This document shows, in pieces, positions 9,158 through 16,291 of a stretch of 28,512 nt of DNA. This DNA is from an uncultured Actinomyces sp. GTDB lineage: Bacteria; Actinomycetota; Actinomycetes; Actinomycetales; Actinomycetaceae. Location of the stretch: contig CALEXZ010000112.1 in the NCBI GenBank assembly GCA_937926195.1, forward strand, positions 1 to 28,512. Reading direction: 5' to 3'. The translations under genes were made by a program, and so were the position numbers. Numbering within the stretch: position 1 is the stretch's first letter; the number at the start of each line of letters is the position of its first letter. Below the pieces are notes generated by a model. It ran no database searches and was not told the origin of the DNA. It saw only the letters and a program-made list of their open reading frames with translations.

Positions 9158-9168
9158 GACGTGTTCCT

Positions 9169-9248
9169 GTCAGGTGCGCGTGAGCCCTGGGCTCTCACGC
9201 TGGAACCTGACGAGAGGCCTCGGGTGTCGGCGCGAGAGCCCAGGGCTC
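9169..9248 (-). promoter_or_regulatory. Attenuator-like region with two mutually exclusive hairpins
   Basis: One dyad pairs GTCAGGT..GCGTGAG (9169-9184) with CTCACGC..ACCTGAC (9194-9211). A second, perfect 15-bp inverted repeat pairs 9182-9196 with 9234-9248. The two share 9182-9196 and cannot form together. The region lies between the beta-subunit-like gene and the GH35 gene. It could tune GH35 expression or mRNA processing; there is no U-tract. The function is inferred. Confidence 0.45.
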
Positions 9249-9261
9249 GGCGGTGGAGGTC

Positions 9262-9657
9262 TCAACCGATGGTGACGGTGCGCCTCATCTCGCCCGAGAA
9301 GGGCACGGGGATGTAGGCGACACGGGCGGACACGCGCAGCAGGACCTCGTGCTCACCCGGGGCCAAGCCGCCGGGCCTGAGGATGCGCACCGTGGCCTCA
9401 TCCTCGTACTCCCACCGGAAGGTCGTCACCGTCTCCATCTCGGCGAGCGTCCACCAGTGCTCACCGCCGTCGGCGGTGACACGGATGTCCTCGCGCGGGA
9501 CCGCGGTGCCGTCGACCTCGACCTCAACGTCGTGGACCATCGACAGGGGGATGCCGCGGTAGTAGGGGATGCGGGTGCGCATCTCGTAGCCGATGACCTC
9601 GCCGTCGACCTCGACGTTGGCGAGGGAGCCCTCGGTGAAGATGTAGCCGTCGAACAT
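9262..9657 (-). CDS. C-glycoside deglycosidase beta-subunit-like protein (DUF6379)
   Basis: The protein has 131 residues, all beta-rich, starting MFDGYIFTEGSLANVEVDG and followed by GYEMRTRIPYYRGIPLSMV and LAEMETVTTFRWEYEDEATV. This pattern matches what I know of the small beta subunit of C-glycoside deglycosidases (CarC, DfgB and DgpB types; domain DUF6379). In those enzymes beta associates with a metal-dependent TIM-barrel alpha subunit, and the complex cleaves the C-C bond of 3-oxo-C-glycosides by elimination. The gene lies 15 bases after the alpha-like gene, in the standard pairing. AAGGA lies three bases before the ATG. No oxidoreductase that would make the 3-oxo substrate is in the window. 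Identification is by recalled family features, not a search. Confidence 0.75.
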   Translation of the reverse strand: MFDGYIFTEGSLANVEVDGEVIGYEMRTRIPYYRGIPLSMVHDVEVEVDGTAVPREDIRVTADGGEHWWTLAEMETVTTFRWEYEDEATVRILRPGGLAPGEHEVLLRVSARVAYIPVPFSGEMRRTVTIG

Positions 9658-9672
9658 GCTTCCTTCTCGCTT

Positions 9673-10698
9673 TCAGCTGAGGCCGTCGTTGAGGTGCGCG
9701 CGCATCATGGCCTGGTGCCTGGCCACCTGCTCGATGTCGTGGATGGGCTCACCGGGCAGGGCGAAGCGCTGGCCCTCGTACTCGGAGCAGACGAAGCCGT
9801 CCCAGCGGATCCGGTTGAGGCGCTCGAAGACGCGCCCGTAGTCGATGGAGTACTCCTCGCCCTCGTCCGTGACCTCCCAGAACTTGCCGTGGAAGGACTT
9901 GATCCAGGGGGCGAACTCGTCGAGGGTGTCGAGGCTCGTGTTCTCGTAACCGGTCGACATCATGCAGTAGAAGCGGTCCTGGAAGTGCCTGAAGTGGCGG
10001 GTCAGCTCCTCCGGGAACATGTAGTCGTCCGGGTTGTCCGGGTTGCGGGGGAAGAACTGGCGCGGGTCCGTGCCGGAGGCGAAGATGTCGTCGATGTACG
10101 CGACGACGTCGTCGTTGACCCCCAGGGTCTGCTGGAAGTAGCGGGTGGACACGCGCGGGTGCCGCTGGCAGTAGATGCCGAAGTCGACGACGAGGCCCAC
10201 GAGCGGGTGATCGACGGCCCTCATCTCCTCGATCCAGGCGGCGGTGAGCGGGTGGTCGAAGCTCATGCCGGCGTGGACCTCGACGGCCAGGGCGACGTCG
10301 AGCCTCTCCGCCAGCGGCAGGACGCGGCGGATGACGCCGGGGTCCGTCTGGGAGACGATGCGCACGAGGTGGAAGCCGAGGCGGTGGGTCAGTCGCAGGT
10401 CCGCGGCCAGCAGCTCGCACTGCTCCTCGAGGGTGAGCCAGCGGTTCTTGTACAGCGAGGAGTTGATGAAGATGTCGTTGGCGACGCGCGTCAGGCCCGA
10501 GCGGTCGAGCGAGGCATTGAAGGCGTCGATGGTCTCGTCGGTGGCGCGGGCGGCGCCGCGCACCATCTGGTCGGAGAGGATCTCCACGCCCTGCGTGCCA
10601 GTGGCGACGACGGCGTCGAGCACGCCGTCCACCCCGAGGCCTCCGCGGCCGTAGGCGTCCTGGAGCGAGTACAGCGACACGCCCGTCTTGATGGCCAT
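9673..10698 (-). CDS. C-glycoside deglycosidase alpha-subunit-like TIM-barrel protein
   Basis: The protein has 341 residues of the AP-endonuclease-2/sugar isomerase TIM-barrel type. Likely metal ligands are Glu140 (ALAVEVHAGM), Asp172 (LVVDFGIY), His270 (KSFHGKFWE) and Glu306 (CSEYEGQRF), one on each expected strand end. The SEYEG end and the immediate downstream DUF6379 gene fit the alpha subunit of C-glycoside deglycosidases (CarB, DfgA and DgpC types). The ATG at 10696-10698 has GAAGGGA eight bases upstream; the frame is open further up, but that stretch is leader. It is the first gene of the operon alpha-beta-GH35 and diverges from the second ROK regulator, with operator 2 in between. A plain sugar isomerase is the alternative; the partner gene argues against it. 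Confidence 0.75.
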   Translation of the reverse strand: MAIKTGVSLYSLQDAYGRGGLGVDGVLDAVVATGTQGVEILSDQMVRGAARATDETIDAFNASLDRSGLTRVANDIFINSSLYKNRWLTLEEQCELLAADLRLTHRLGFHLVRIVSQTDPGVIRRVLPLAERLDVALAVEVHAGMSFDHPLTAAWIEEMRAVDHPLVGLVVDFGIYCQRHPRVSTRYFQQTLGVNDDVVAYIDDIFASGTDPRQFFPRNPDNPDDYMFPEELTRHFRHFQDRFYCMMSTGYENTSLDTLDEFAPWIKSFHGKFWEVTDEGEEYSIDYGRVFERLNRIRWDGFVCSEYEGQRFALPGEPIHDIEQVARHQAMMRAHLNDGLS

Positions 10699-10758
10699 GA
10701 ACCAGTCCCTTCGTCGGAACTCCCCCGTCCTGGGGGGGGATCGTGCGGCCGGCAGACC

Positions 10759-10778
10759 CACGGGCAGGATGGCCCGTG
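10759..10778 (-). other. Hairpin in the leader of the deglycosidase-like operon
   Basis: Perfect 7-bp arms CACGGGC (10759-10765) and GCCCGTG (10772-10778) enclose six bases. A second short C5/G5 dyad lies near 10723-10738. Both are in the long leader between operator 2 and the alpha-like ATG. I see nothing else gene-like in 10699-11071. Confidence 0.4.
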
Positions 10779-10874
10779 CGCGGTGGCCGCGGCTGCCGGG
10801 GCGGTGTTCTCACCTCCCCGGCTGCACCGAGGTTATGGCGACGGCGGATGGCCGGGACAGAGCAGACCCACCCA

Positions 10875-10897
10875 CTTCTGCATACCTGGTGCATATG
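10875..10897. promoter_or_regulatory. Operator-like inverted repeat 2 (putative ROK site)
   Basis: CTTCTGCA - 7 bases - TGCATATG. The left arm is identical to operator 1 and the right arm matches the ideal complement in 6 of 8. It lies between the divergent deglycosidase-like operon and the second ROK gene, so it may control both. Confidence 0.55.
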
Positions 10898-10991
10898 TGC
10901 GCGGTGCGCCACGCGCCGAGCCCTGAGCGCTCGCGCTCGGGCCCGACCGGAGTCCTCAGGGTTCAGCGTGAAGGCACAGGGCTCAGCAGTC

Positions 10992-11022
10992 AGGACACAC
11001 CCGACCACCACGGCCCTACAAT
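10992..11022 (+). promoter_or_regulatory. Predicted promoter of ROK gene 2
   Basis: TACAAT at 11017-11022 is a near-perfect -10 box. A weak -35, AGGACA, lies at 10992-10997 with a 19-base spacer. Transcription would begin near 11029, about 43 bases before the ATG. It is well apart from operator 2. Confidence 0.45.
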
Positions 11023-11071
11023 CGAGTCGGCGCTCACTCTTCGCCGCCTACCTCGCACGACTGGCACAGAC

Positions 11072-12319
11072 ATGACGCACACGGCCTCCACCCCTGTTCC
11101 GGCCCACCCGCTGGAGGGCGTCTCCCGTGACGTCCTGACCGTCACCGACCTCATCCGCACGGGCCGCGCCGTCACCCGGCAGAGCATCGCGGAGGCCACC
11201 GGCATGGGACGCAACACGGTCTCCCAGCTCATCAACGACGCCCTCACCGCCGGCCTGCTCGTCCCCGACGGCTCCGCACCCTCCTCGGGCGGGCGCGCCC
11301 CCGCCACCTGGCGCTTCCGGGCCGAGGCCGGCATGGCCCTGTCCATCGGCGTGCACACCACGACCCTGCGCCTGGCCGTCGCGGACCTAGCCGGCACGAC
11401 AATCGTCTCCGAGGTCATCGACTGGCCCATCACCCGCGGTCCCGAGACGACCCTCACGGAGGCCGCCCACCGTCTCATGTCCCTCCAGGACCAGGCCGAG
11501 GCCGCGCACCCCGGGCACGGACCCGTGCGCGTCGCCGGCGTGTCCCTCACCGGTCCCGTCGACATGCACACGGGACGCCCCATCGCCCCGCCCATCATGC
11601 CCGGCTGGGACGGCTTCGACGTCGTCGGCACCACCCAGGCCCTGCTCGGCATGCCGGTCGTCGTCGACAATGACGTCAACACCATGCTCGCCGGCTTCCT
11701 CACCGGCATGAGCGAACGCGGGGAGAGCGCCGAGGACCTGCTGTATGTCCAGGTCGGCACCGGCATCGGCGCGGGCCTGCTCGCCTCCGGCCGCATCCAC
11801 CACGGGGCCGACGGCGCCGCCGGGGACATCGGGCACGTGCGGATCGCCAGCGGCGACCAGGCCATCTGCCGCTGCGGCCGCACCGGCTGCCTGGAGGCCG
11901 TCGCGGGAGGCTGGGCGGTGCTGCGCGACGCGCGCCGCGCCGCCACCGAGGGGGTGAGTCCCTTCCTGCGCGAGCGCCTGGCGATGACCGGCGAGCTGCG
12001 CATCAGGGACGTCATCGCGGGGGTCGCCGCCGGGGACACGGAGTGCGTGACGCTCGCAGCCCGTTCGGCGACGGCCGTCGGCGACGCGCTGGCGATGCTC
12101 GTGTCCCTGCTCAATCCCGCCCGGGTGGTGCTGGCCGGCCACATGCCGCAGGAGTGCCCGGTCTTCCTGGAGGTGGCGCAGCGGATTGTCGCCGAGCGGG
12201 CCCTGGGCCTGGCCACACGCAACCTGACGATCTCCGTCACCGGCGAGGGCCTCGAGGACGAGCGACGCGGCGCCGCCGTCCTGGCCGTCTCAGCGCTGTT
12301 CGACACCGCACGCGGCTGA
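11072..12319 (+). CDS. ROK-family transcriptional regulator (2)
   Basis: The protein has 415 residues. A winged helix-turn-helix lies at about 20-65 (GMGRNTVSQLI), then SSGGRAPATWRF, then a ROK fold with AGVSLTGPVD, VDNDVN, GDIGHV and the zinc cluster CRCGRTGC. Unlike ROK 1 it keeps the DNDVN sequence of ROK sugar kinases, so some sugar binding at the kinase site is likely. The frame is open back to 10688, but the ATG at 11072 starts directly at the conserved domain and follows a good promoter; no strong ribosome site is visible. It diverges from the alpha-beta-GH35 operon and is the probable regulator of it through operator 2. The shared MGRN helix suggests it reads the same sites as ROK 1. 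Confidence 0.88.
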   Translation: MTHTASTPVPAHPLEGVSRDVLTVTDLIRTGRAVTRQSIAEATGMGRNTVSQLINDALTAGLLVPDGSAPSSGGRAPATWRFRAEAGMALSIGVHTTTLRLAVADLAGTTIVSEVIDWPITRGPETTLTEAAHRLMSLQDQAEAAHPGHGPVRVAGVSLTGPVDMHTGRPIAPPIMPGWDGFDVVGTTQALLGMPVVVDNDVNTMLAGFLTGMSERGESAEDLLYVQVGTGIGAGLLASGRIHHGADGAAGDIGHVRIASGDQAICRCGRTGCLEAVAGGWAVLRDARRAATEGVSPFLRERLAMTGELRIRDVIAGVAAGDTECVTLAARSATAVGDALAMLVSLLNPARVVLAGHMPQECPVFLEVAQRIVAERALGLATRNLTISVTGEGLEDERRGAAVLAVSALFDTARG

Positions 12320-12473
12320 GGGCGCCGGGCGGGCGCGGCTGAGGGCGCAGCGGGCCGACGTCGGACTGCCCACGACGGGCACAAGTAGGTGGTGACGGCC
12401 TGCGGGCGGCTCGGCAGCCGTGACAGTCTGCCCGTACACCCCCACCGGGAGCCGGGACGACCGAGGAGTCACC

Positions 12474-13265
12474 ATGAGCATCAGCCTCCAGCTCTACACA
12501 CTGCGCGACAGCCTTGCCGCCGACCTGCCGGGCACGCTCGCCACCGTGCGCGAGATCGGCCTGAAGCAGGTCGAGGCCTTCGCCTTCGACCAGCGCCCCA
12601 CCCAGTACCGTGCCGCGCTCGACGCGGCGGGTCTGAGCGCCACCTCCGGTCACGCCCGCATCGTGGACGCCGACAACGTGGCCCGCACGCTCGACGCCGC
12701 CGCCGAGGTCGGCATCGGACTGCTCATCGACCCGATGGTGCCCGCCTCCCGCTGGGCCCGGGCCGAGGAGGTGGCGCGCACCGCCGAGCGTCTCAACGAG
12801 ATCGCCGACCTGGCCGCACCAATGGGCATCACGGTCGGCTACCACAACCACTCGTGGGAGGCCTCGACGATGCTGGCCGGCCACCACGCCCTGGAGGTGC
12901 TCGCTGACGCCCTCGCCCCGCAGGTGCGCCTGGAGGTCGACGCGTACTGGGCCAGCGTCGGCGGGGCGGACACGCCCGCGCTGCTACGCCGCCTGGGCAA
13001 CGCTGTCGCGGCGCTGCACATCAAGAACGGCGTCATCCCGGCCGAGCCGCCCGTGATCCCGGACGCGTTGGAGGAGCTCATGGCGGTCATCGGCCCGATC
13101 ACACGGGCGCAGCGGCCGGCCGGCGAGGGCGACATCGACCTCGATGCCGCGCTCGAGGCCGCCCCGGCGGACACGATCAAGGTCATCGAGTTCGACGACT
13201 ACGACGGCGACGTCCTGGATGCCGTCCGGGCCTCCTACGCCTGGCTGAGCGCGCGCGACGCCTGA
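12474..13265 (+). CDS. Sugar phosphate isomerase/epimerase family TIM-barrel protein
   Basis: The protein has 263 residues. It begins MSISLQLYTLRDSLAADLPG, typical of IolE-like AP-endonuclease-2 barrels. Possible metal ligands are in VGYHNHSWE, RLEVDAYW (Glu/Asp), LHIKNG and KVIEFDDYDGD. These enzymes epimerise or isomerise keto-sugars, inositol derivatives and related compounds; the substrate is not identifiable. GAGGAG lies six bases before the ATG at 12474, which I prefer over an in-frame codon at 12420. It follows ROK 2 after a gap of 154 bases with GC-rich sequence and no clear terminator, so it may share the ROK 2 transcript. A role in processing keto-sugars made by the neighbouring deglycosidase-like enzyme is possible. 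Confidence 0.82.
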   Translation: MSISLQLYTLRDSLAADLPGTLATVREIGLKQVEAFAFDQRPTQYRAALDAAGLSATSGHARIVDADNVARTLDAAAEVGIGLLIDPMVPASRWARAEEVARTAERLNEIADLAAPMGITVGYHNHSWEASTMLAGHHALEVLADALAPQVRLEVDAYWASVGGADTPALLRRLGNAVAALHIKNGVIPAEPPVIPDALEELMAVIGPITRAQRPAGEGDIDLDAALEAAPADTIKVIEFDDYDGDVLDAVRASYAWLSARDA

Positions 13266-13280
13266 CTGACGCCGCACGGG

Positions 13281-13304
13281 CCGGGCCGGCGCACTGGGGC
13301 CCGG
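13281..13304. terminator. GC-rich hairpin between convergent genes
   Basis: CCGGGCC (13281-13287) and GGCCCGG (13298-13304) form a 7-bp stem with a 10-base loop, in the 57-base gap between the convergent isomerase and DUF1593 genes. No T-tract is present; a bidirectional terminator of the kind common in high-GC hosts is likely. Confidence 0.45.
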
Positions 13305-13322
13305 GCCGGACCGCTCAGCGGG

Positions 13323-14876
13323 TCAGACGACGGTGATGATGACGCGCGCATAGCGGGTGAAGGGCACCCGCCCCGGCGTCGGACGGTCAGTGGCCTCAAC
13401 GATGAGGTGGATCTGTGTGCCCGGCTCGGCCTCGGCAGGCACAGTGAGCACGCAGGTGCCGCTGCCGTCGTCGGACACCTCGGGGAACACGCCCTCGGGC
13501 AGTGGGCGGCGCCCGGCCTCGGGGTAGGGCCACCACCGCAGGTCGACGGCGTCGCCGTCGGGGTCCGTCGCCGTGGCGGTGAGAGCGAGCCTCTCGCCAG
13601 GGGCGGCCGTGCGGGTCAGGGAGCCGATGACCTCCACGACCGGCGGGTGGTTGGCGTCCTCGAAGCGCTCGGCGGCCGACCAGGCCAGTCGGCCTGCCAG
13701 CTCGTTCTGGATGGCGCGCCAGAAGCGCGACACCATGTACTCGAAAGGCGGCTCGACGCCGGCCCCGGCACCGGGGACGCGGTCCTGCTCGCGCACCGCG
13801 GGCACGTGGCCGGGCTCGGGCGCTCCGGTCAGCACCAGGCCGGTGGAGTAGGTGGCGCGGGTGCCGGGGTCGAGGCTCTGGCGCCCGCCCCAGCCGCCGA
13901 AGGTCGCGTCCTCCCAGGAGCGCAGGCCGTTGTCGAACAGGAGGGCGGCGTTGGAGGAGTCCCCCTCGGAGATCCAGGCCCCCGGCTCCTCCAGGCTCGA
14001 GAAGAGCACGTAACCCTGGGCGCGCAGCTCCTCCTCGCTCACGCCCACCAGGCCGAAGTAGTCCTCGGCGTCGAAGCCCGCAGCCATCTGCTTGCCGTCG
14101 CCCCACACGCGGTAGGCCTCCCCCATGGGGCCGACCGTGCTCACGTGCTCACGCATCCAGGCGGGCCCGAGGGTGTCGGCGTCCTCGGGCAGGACGGACA
14201 GGCGGGCCGCGTACCCCCAGATCAGTGTGGCGACCTGACGCATCTCAATGTCGGGCCATACCCGGCGGATGTACGTGCGCCAGGTCTCGTCTTGCTCCCC
14301 GAAGGCGGTGATGACCAGACGCTCACCCAGGCGGGTGCGCGCCGCCTCGCACTCGCGCACCGGGAGCGAGGACAGGGTGGCGTCCGCATCGAGCAGGGCA
14401 CGGGCGATGGTGTTGAATCCGCCCCAGGCGGAGACGAAGAGCGGGCGGGCGGCGTCCTCGCCGTCGGCGGCCGCGGCACAGGCCAGCAGGGCGTCAGTGA
14501 CGAGGCGGGAGCCGGACGTGGCGTCACGCATGTCGCCGATTTCGTCGACGTTGCCCACGGCGGTGATCGAGCGCAGTTACTCGGCGGTGGGGTAGCGGGA
14601 GTCGTGCACACGCAGGACGTCCTCGACCTGGGCGTAGGCGTTGATGGCCTGGTCGATGTGGAGGATGTCGCCGGGGGCGGGCCAGCGGTAGGGCGCGAAG
14701 CCGCGGGCGGCGCAGCCCTGGTGGTGGGGACCGGAGGCGGAGTAGACGAGGCCGATGAGATCGAGCTCGTTGGCGTGCAGGAGCAGACGCAGCATCGAGT
14801 TGAGGTCGTCGAGCTCGGGGTCGGTGGTGACGATGACTCGGGGCGCGTCCTTGCGCGGGTACGGCTGTCGCAGCAT
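13323..14876 (-). pseudogene. DUF1593 (Sde0182-like) nucleoside-hydrolase-fold protein, interrupted by an in-frame TAA
   Basis: The reading frame from the ATG at 14874-14876 gives 99 residues (APRVIVTTDPELDDLNSML, the Asp-rich nucleoside-hydrolase site; IGLVYSASG; HDSRYPTAE) and then meets TAA at 14577-14579. In the same frame it continues LRSITAVGNVDEIGDM, PLFVSAWGGFNTIARAL, FGEQDETW, FDNGLRSWEDATFGGWGG and a C-terminal Ig-like domain (ALTATATDPDGDAVDLRWW). Family members read YPTxEYLRS here, as I recall them, so Tyr TAC to TAA is the simplest change. Intact length would be 517 residues. The family includes a cellulose-binding protein; its reaction is poorly known. Translation could restart at the GTG at 14556-14558, but the active-site half would be lost. 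No neighbour is close enough to form an operon. Confidence 0.82.
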
Positions 14877-15031
14877 CCACCCATGCTGCCGGAGGCCGTC
14901 GCAACGCATCCATGGACGCGGACGCCCTTCCGCCCCATCGGCCCAGAAGGGTCGCGGGGCAGCGGCACCGCTTCCCGGGCTCCGTCGCCGGCCGCGCGAC
15001 CTGCCAACGGCTCGGCCGAGAAGGACCACCG

Positions 15032-15054
15032 CTTCTGCTTTCATTGCGCAGAAG
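15032..15054. promoter_or_regulatory. Operator-like inverted repeat 3 (putative ROK site)
   Basis: CTTCTGCT - 7 bases - CGCAGAAG. Seven outer bases per arm are perfectly complementary. It lies in the 287-base gap between the divergent DUF1593 and 15164 genes and has the same arm sequence and spacing as sites 1 and 2. A weak candidate promoter for the 15164 gene (TTCGCA 15073-15078, TACGGT 15094-15099, 15-base spacer) follows it. Confidence 0.6.
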
Positions 15055-15163
15055 TTCACGGGAGGAGCCTGGTTCGCAGGCACCCGAGCTGCCTACGGTC
15101 ACATCATCGCGACTGACCGCCGTCGTCGCCCAGTGACCACGCCAGACTGCGAAGGAGCAGCTC

Positions 15164-16171
15164 ATGCCTCGCAACATCAACCTCTTCACCGGACAGTGGG
15201 TGGACCTGCCTTTCGAGCAGGTGTGCACCCTCGCCCAGAACTGGGGCTTCGACGGGCTGGAGGTGCCGGTGGCCGGCGACCACCTCGACGTCTACCGCGC
15301 CGCCGAGGATGACGACTACTGCCGCCGGTGGAAGGACAACCTCAAGCGCCACAACCTGGACGTCTACGCCATCTCCAACCACTCCACCGGCCAGGCCGTG
15401 TGCGACGACCCCATCGACTTCCGTCACCGCGGCCTGCTGTCCGATCGTGTCTGGGGGGCCGGCGAGTCCGACGCCGAGGGGGTGCGCCAGCGCGCCGCCG
15501 AGGAGCTCAAGCTCACTGCCAAGGTCGCCGCCAAGCTCGGCGCCAAGGTCGTCACCGGCTTCACCGGCTCGAAGATCTGGAAGTACGTCGCCATGTACCC
15601 GCCCGTCGGGAGCGACGTCATCGCTGACGGCTACGAGGACTTCGCCCGCCGGTTCAACCCCATCATGGACGTCTTCGACTCCGAGGGCATCACCTTCGCC
15701 CTTGAGGTCCACCCCAGCGAGATCGCCTACGACTACTGGACCACCAAGGCCACCCTGGAGGCCATCAGCCACCGTCAGGCCTTCGGCCTGAACTGGGACC
15801 CCTCCCACATGATCTGGCAGGGCATCGACCCCGCCGTCTTCCTCACCGACTTCGCCGACCGCATCTACCACGTGCACTGCAAGGACACCAAGACCCACTT
15901 CGACGGACGCAACGGCCGCCTGTCGAGCCACCTGCCCTGGGACGACCCGCGCCGCGGCTGGACCTTCGTCTCCGCCGGCCTGGGCGACGCCGACCTCGAC
16001 GGCTACTTCCGCACCCTCAACCAGATCGGCTACACCGGCCCGATCTCCATCGAGTGGGAGGACTCCGGCATGGACCGTCTCACCGGAGCCCCCCTGGCGC
16101 TGGAGTACGCCCGCCGCCACGTCTACGACCTGCCCGACGCCGCCTTCGACTCCCACTTCGACAACCGCTGA
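15164..16171 (+). CDS. Sugar phosphate isomerase/epimerase family TIM-barrel protein
   Basis: The protein has 335 residues, beginning PRNINLFTGQWVDLPFEQV. Metal-site candidates are Glu in FALEVHPSEIAYD, Asp and His in GLNWDPSHMIWQG, His in IYHVHCKDTK and Glu in ISIEWEDSGMDR, which is a complete set for this barrel family. The likely role is isomerisation or epimerisation of a keto-sugar, in the cytoplasm; the substrate is unknown. GAAGGAG lies upstream of the ATG at 15164. It is a single-gene unit with operator 3 upstream, which places it in the same putative ROK regulon as the symporter and deglycosidase-like operons. It is distinct in sequence from the 12474 and 9673 barrels. Confidence 0.86.
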   Translation: MPRNINLFTGQWVDLPFEQVCTLAQNWGFDGLEVPVAGDHLDVYRAAEDDDYCRRWKDNLKRHNLDVYAISNHSTGQAVCDDPIDFRHRGLLSDRVWGAGESDAEGVRQRAAEELKLTAKVAAKLGAKVVTGFTGSKIWKYVAMYPPVGSDVIADGYEDFARRFNPIMDVFDSEGITFALEVHPSEIAYDYWTTKATLEAISHRQAFGLNWDPSHMIWQGIDPAVFLTDFADRIYHVHCKDTKTHFDGRNGRLSSHLPWDDPRRGWTFVSAGLGDADLDGYFRTLNQIGYTGPISIEWEDSGMDRLTGAPLALEYARRHVYDLPDAAFDSHFDNR

Positions 16172-16195
16172 CCCGCGTCCGCCGCCAGGTCAGTC

Positions 16196-16276
16196 CCCCC
16201 ACCTCCAACTCCTCGGTTTGCGCTCGAAAGTACGGCAAATCACCGTACGCTCGCGCGCAAACCGAGGAGGTGGGGG
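16196..16276. repeat. Long imperfect palindrome upstream of the ABC exporter genes
   Basis: Nested perfect arms: CCCCCACCT (16196-16204) with AGGTGGGGG (16268-16276), CCTCGGTTTGCGC (16211-16223) with GCGCAAACCGAGG (16255-16267), and GTACGG (16230-16235) with CCGTAC (16243-16248). It could terminate the 15164 transcript, act as an operator for the exporter promoter just downstream, or be a dispersed palindromic element. A structurally similar element closes the exporter operon at 20088-20156. Confidence 0.65.
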
Positions 16277-16279
16277 CGC

Positions 16280-16285
16280 GACAAT
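16280..16285 (+). promoter_or_regulatory. -10 box for a probably leaderless exporter transcript
   Basis: GACAAT ends six bases before the ATG at 16292, with no ribosome site adjacent (the GAGGAGG in the palindrome arm is 20 or more bases away). The -35 region would fall inside the palindrome; no good -35 match is seen. Confidence 0.35.
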
Positions 16286-16291
16286 ATCCGG

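Noticed and set aside
9673..10698. Naming the barrel gene as xylose isomerase or IolE
   Set aside because: It lacks their characteristic motifs, and the adjacent DUF6379-like gene fits the deglycosidase pairing better.
10688..11071. Long N-terminal extension of ROK 2
   Set aside because: It overlaps the divergent promoter, operator 2 and the predicted -10 box; the domain begins at 11072.
14556..14579. Reading the two DUF1593 parts as separate genes
   Set aside because: They are in one frame, directly continuous across a single stop codon, and each lacks conserved parts of the family present in the other.
13407..15116. 569-residue plus-strand open frame opposite the DUF1593 gene
   Set aside because: Low-complexity antisense shadow; the opposite strand has family motifs on both sides of the stop codon.
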